Below, in pieces: positions 61,604 through 64,000 of a stretch of 64,000 nt of DNA. The notes below the pieces were generated by a model that searched no databases, was not told where the DNA came from, and was given only the letters and a program-made list of their open reading frames with translations. The stretch is from Faucicola osloensis_B. GTDB taxonomy: Bacteria > Pseudomonadota > Gammaproteobacteria > Pseudomonadales > Moraxellaceae. The stretch spans positions 1 through 64,000 of the forward strand of contig CAXORL010000002.1 of NCBI GenBank assembly GCA_964211495.1. The letters are read 5' to 3'. The position numbers and the translations under genes were made by a program. Numbering within the stretch: position 1 is the first letter of the stretch; every line of letters begins with the position of its first letter.

Positions 61604-63097
61604 TTAGGCGTTCGTTAATTGACTACGATAACTTAATGCCTCGGTTAAATGCGGGGTTTGGATTGCTTCACTGCCTGCCAAGTCCGCAATCGTGCGGGCG
61701 ACGCGAAGGACGCGATGATAGCCACGCGCGGACAGATTAAGCCGACTTTGTGCCATTGCTAAAATACGACTTTCTGCATCGCCAAGCGGCGCAAATTGGT
61801 CAAGTTCACTGGGGGAGAGTTCATTATTGGCTTTGCCCTGTCTGGCTTGCTGACGCTGATAGGCTTGTATCACCCGCTGACGCACTACCGCAGAAGACTC
61901 ACCCCGCTGTGCTGACTGCAAATCACTGGCAGGCAGGGCAGGCACGGTAATATGCAAATCAATACGGTCCAGCAAAGGTCCTGATAGCTTTTCTTGATAG
62001 CGTTTGATTTGCTCAGGTCGGCACTGGCAGCGACCTGATTTATCCCCATAGTAGCCACAGGGGCAAGGATTCATCGCTGCTACCAGCTGAAAATTGGCGG
62101 GAAATCGTACTTGAGAGTTGGCACGGCTGATGACAATTTCTTTGTTCTCGATGGGCTGTCTGAGTACCTCAAGCACCTTGCGATCAAACTCTGGAATCTC
62201 ATCCAAAAATAACACCCCCCGATTGGCGAGCGTGATTTCACCGGGTTTGGGCGATGAGCCGCCGCCCACGAGCGCCACTGCTGAGGTGGTATGATGGACT
62301 TGGCGAAAAGGGCGTGTGCCATAGTCATAATCACTGTTGGCAATCGAGTAAATACTGGCAACTTCAAGCGCTTCATGGTCGTTGAGCGGTGGCAAAATGG
62401 TGGGTAGGCGAGATGCCATCAAGGTTTTGCCTGTCCCAGGTGAGCCACAAAATAGTAGCGAATGTCCGCCTGCTGCCGCAATCTCTAGCGCACGTCTGGC
62501 TTGGTGTTGTCCTTTGACATCGGCTAAATCTAGCTGATAATTGGCTGATTGGTAAGATGTCTTATGCTCGGCTTGGCTGAGTTGCTGCTCGTTCATCAAG
62601 TGTTGGCACACGGCTTTAAGGGTATCGGCTTGCAACACCTTCACGCCATCGACTTTGACCGCTTCATCGGCATTGTCTTTGGGAACAATCAAGGTGCGCT
62701 GCTGCGTCTTGAGTGCACGTGATACGGCCAACGCTCCAGCAATGGCTCGTAAATCGCCATTGAGCGCCAATTCGCCAATAAACTCATACTGCGCAAGTAC
62801 GGTTTCATCAATTTGACCACTCGCTGCCAAGATGCCTATGGCAATCGGCAAATCAAGCCGTGCGCCATCTTTGGGTAAATCCGCGGGCGCAAGGTTGATA
62901 GTTAATCTGCGATTGGGAAATTGAAAACCCGAGTTGATAATGGCAGAGCGCACCCTATCTTTACTCTCGCGTACCGCTGCCTCCGGTAAGCCGACCATGG
63001 TGACTGCGGGCAATCCTTGCGATAAATGTACTTCAACCATCACGCTTGGCGCGTTTAAACCCACCACCGAGCGCGTATATACTTGAGCAAACGACAT
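61604..63097 (-). CDS. comM: YifB/ComM family AAA+ helicase
   Basis: Hexameric AAA+ ATPase; ComM promotes branch migration during natural transformation in several gammaproteobacteria. The 497-residue protein has an N-terminal LonC-like domain (PAVTMVGLPEAAVRESKDRVRSAI, LPIAIGILAASGQ), then the Mg-chelatase-type AAA+ domain with Walker A CGSPGTGKTLMASRLP, the GVLFLDEIPEF Walker B and the cysteine-rich MNPCPCGYYGDKSGRCQC zinc-finger-like segment. The length is standard. With dprA at 3.6 kb it is consistent with natural competence. It is convergent with the DUF4385 gene and divergent from hemN. Confidence 0.93.
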   Translation of the reverse strand: MSFAQVYTRSVVGLNAPSVMVEVHLSQGLPAVTMVGLPEAAVRESKDRVRSAIINSGFQFPNRRLTINLAPADLPKDGARLDLPIAIGILAASGQIDETVLAQYEFIGELALNGDLRAIAGALAVSRALKTQQRTLIVPKDNADEAVKVDGVKVLQADTLKAVCQHLMNEQQLSQAEHKTSYQSANYQLDLADVKGQHQARRALEIAAAGGHSLLFCGSPGTGKTLMASRLPTILPPLNDHEALEVASIYSIANSDYDYGTRPFRQVHHTTSAVALVGGGSSPKPGEITLANRGVLFLDEIPEFDRKVLEVLRQPIENKEIVISRANSQVRFPANFQLVAAMNPCPCGYYGDKSGRCQCRPEQIKRYQEKLSGPLLDRIDLHITVPALPASDLQSAQRGESSAVVRQRVIQAYQRQQARQGKANNELSPSELDQFAPLGDAESRILAMAQSRLNLSARGYHRVLRVARTIADLAGSEAIQTPHLTEALSYRSQLTNA

Positions 63098-63209
63098 TTT
63101 TAAAATCCTTTTCCAACCACTTGGCGGCTACCTTGACACAAGGCGGGTAGTTTTTTATGGCAGCAACTAGACAATTTTTGATAAAAAACGGCTAAATCAT
63201 AGCATAATT

Positions 63210-63236
63210 CATCGGCTATCTCATCATCGGCTATCT
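63210..63236. repeat. Direct repeat upstream of hemN
   Basis: CATCGGCTATCT occurs at 63210-63221 and 63225-63236 (period 15), just upstream of a TGTTATAAT extended -10 element (63247-63255) that probably serves hemN. Confidence 0.75.
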
Positions 63237-63246
63237 AGGATGACTA

Positions 63247-63255
63247 TGTTATAAT
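63247..63255 (+). promoter_or_regulatory. Extended -10 promoter element before hemN
   Basis: TGTTATAAT matches an extended -10 (TGnTATAAT). No good -35 is present, as is common with this class. It lies about 50 bases upstream of the hemN start. Confidence 0.5.
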
Positions 63256-63304
63256 CACAACCAATATTCCGAGAATTTTACGCTACACGCTATACGAGAC
63301 TATT

Positions 63305-64000
63305 ATGACAGACCAAACTCGCCCTTTATCTGACAGCGAACTGCCCACCTTTGATCGTCCTGTCGAAATCATCGAAAATCCGTATGCCAATGCCAATCGT
63401 AGCTACACGACCCAAAGCCATTTGTTTAATGAAGCTATCATCAATAAATACAACCGCTCAGGTCCTCGCTATACCTCGTACCCAACCGCGCTAGAATTTA
63501 CCCCCATTGCTGACGGTATGGAAGCCCGCGTTTTGGCAGAAAAAGACCCACGGGTGCCAGTGTCTTTGTATTTTCACATCCCGTTTTGTCGCCACCTGTG
63601 CTATTACTGCGGCTGCAATAAAATCATCACCAAGAAAAACAGTGATTCAGGCGACTATTTAGCGTATCTTTTTGCCGAAATTCGGCATAAACGCAGCTTG
63701 ATGCAAGGGGACCCTATCGTCGAACAAGTGCATTTTGGCGGCGGTACACCGACCTTTTTGACCGATGATGAGCTGGTCAAATTGTGGAACTTTTTGCAAA
63801 CCCAATTTACTTTTAGCGATAAACCTACCGCTGATTATTCGATTGAAATTGACCCGCGAGAATTGCGCCCGACCACGCTTGAGATATTGCGTGGACTTGG
63901 GTTTAATCGGGTGAGTTTTGGTGTGCAGGATTTGCAAGAAAAAGTACAAATTGCCGTCAATCGCGTGCAGTCAGAAGAAATGATTCGAGGGGTGATGACG
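63305..64000 (+). CDS. hemN: Oxygen-independent coproporphyrinogen III oxidase (partial)
   Basis: Radical SAM enzyme of anaerobic heme synthesis; it oxidatively decarboxylates coproporphyrinogen III. Only the first 232 codons lie in the window; the frame is open to the edge. The segments YNRSGPRYTSYPTALEF, HIPFCRHLCYYCGCNK (the radical SAM CxxxCxxC cluster motif, plus the extra HemN Cys) and VHFGGGTPTFL are diagnostic of HemN rather than HemW. The start at 63305 fits the family. It lies 207 bases from comM, divergently transcribed. Confidence 0.95.
   Translation, partial: MTDQTRPLSDSELPTFDRPVEIIENPYANANRSYTTQSHLFNEAIINKYNRSGPRYTSYPTALEFTPIADGMEARVLAEKDPRVPVSLYFHIPFCRHLCYYCGCNKIITKKNSDSGDYLAYLFAEIRHKRSLMQGDPIVEQVHFGGGTPTFLTDDELVKLWNFLQTQFTFSDKPTADYSIEIDPRELRPTTLEILRGLGFNRVSFGVQDLQEKVQIAVNRVQSEEMIRGVMT

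Noticed and set aside
1..64000. CRISPR arrays, insertion sequences, prophage or tRNA/rRNA genes
   Set aside because: I saw no regularly spaced direct repeats of CRISPR size, no transposase or integrase genes, and no cloverleaf or rRNA-like sequence in the gaps. A tRNA scan would be needed to exclude a missed tRNA.

Overview
The window is a core chromosomal segment around the replication origin of a gammaproteobacterium. Moraxellaceae (Moraxella/Psychrobacter/Acinetobacter group, possibly close to Moraxella osloensis) is my best guess. It rests on gene order (gyrB-recF-dnaN-dnaA | oriC | rpmH-rnpA-yidD-yidC-mnmE-nrdR-ribD-ribE), moderate GC with AT-rich intergenic DNA, and protein character. 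Species level is inference only. I see no rRNA, tRNA, CRISPR array, insertion sequence, prophage or plasmid-like island. Base composition and codon use look even throughout.

Layout. 0-6 kb, mainly minus strand: dnaK and grpE (with a sigma-32-like promoter), tsaC, dprA and an exported LysM protein. 6-19 kb, mixed strands: def-hisB, yajQ, a peroxiredoxin-glutaredoxin hybrid, a YheS-type ABC-F ATPase, erpA, a small Roadblock-like protein, gshA, dsbB, guaA, a four-repeat glycine-zipper protein and mntP. 19-31 kb: the replication block gyrB-recF-dnaN-dnaA on the minus strand, a DnaA-box-rich AT-rich oriC, then rpmH-rnpA-yidD-yidC-mnmE on the plus strand. 31-35 kb: nrdR-ribD, a DnaA-box and parS-like intergenic region, ribE, and a CAP-domain lipoprotein. 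35-50 kb: a large hybrid histidine kinase, fmt-rsmB-thrC, an enoyl-CoA hydratase-like gene, a GlsB-type stress protein, an orphan ParA ATPase, mpl, gdhA, a YheT hydrolase, YigZ and RsuA. 50-64 kb: a DUF2939 protein, dnaJ-dapB, a small exported protein, thiC with a TPP riboswitch, a divergent TolC-type channel, divergent pstS and phoU with a Pho-box-like site, gph, a DUF4385 protein, comM and the 5' part of hemN.

How the parts relate. Chaperone genes (dnaK, grpE, dnaJ) lie at both ends. Replication and membrane-insertion genes flank oriC. The most striking non-genic signal is eleven parS-like 14-mers (GTTTCACGTGAAAC and close variants) spread from 9.6 to 52.3 kb around oriC. Eight lie inside reading frames. 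Two lie beside four DnaA-box-like 9-mers between ribD and ribE. A second recurring pattern is short tandem duplications (units of 11-16 bp) just upstream of several start codons (grpE, tsaC, def, enoyl-CoA hydratase, dapB, phoU, hemN). Most other content is ordinary housekeeping, and I found no multi-gene system that looks wholly new.
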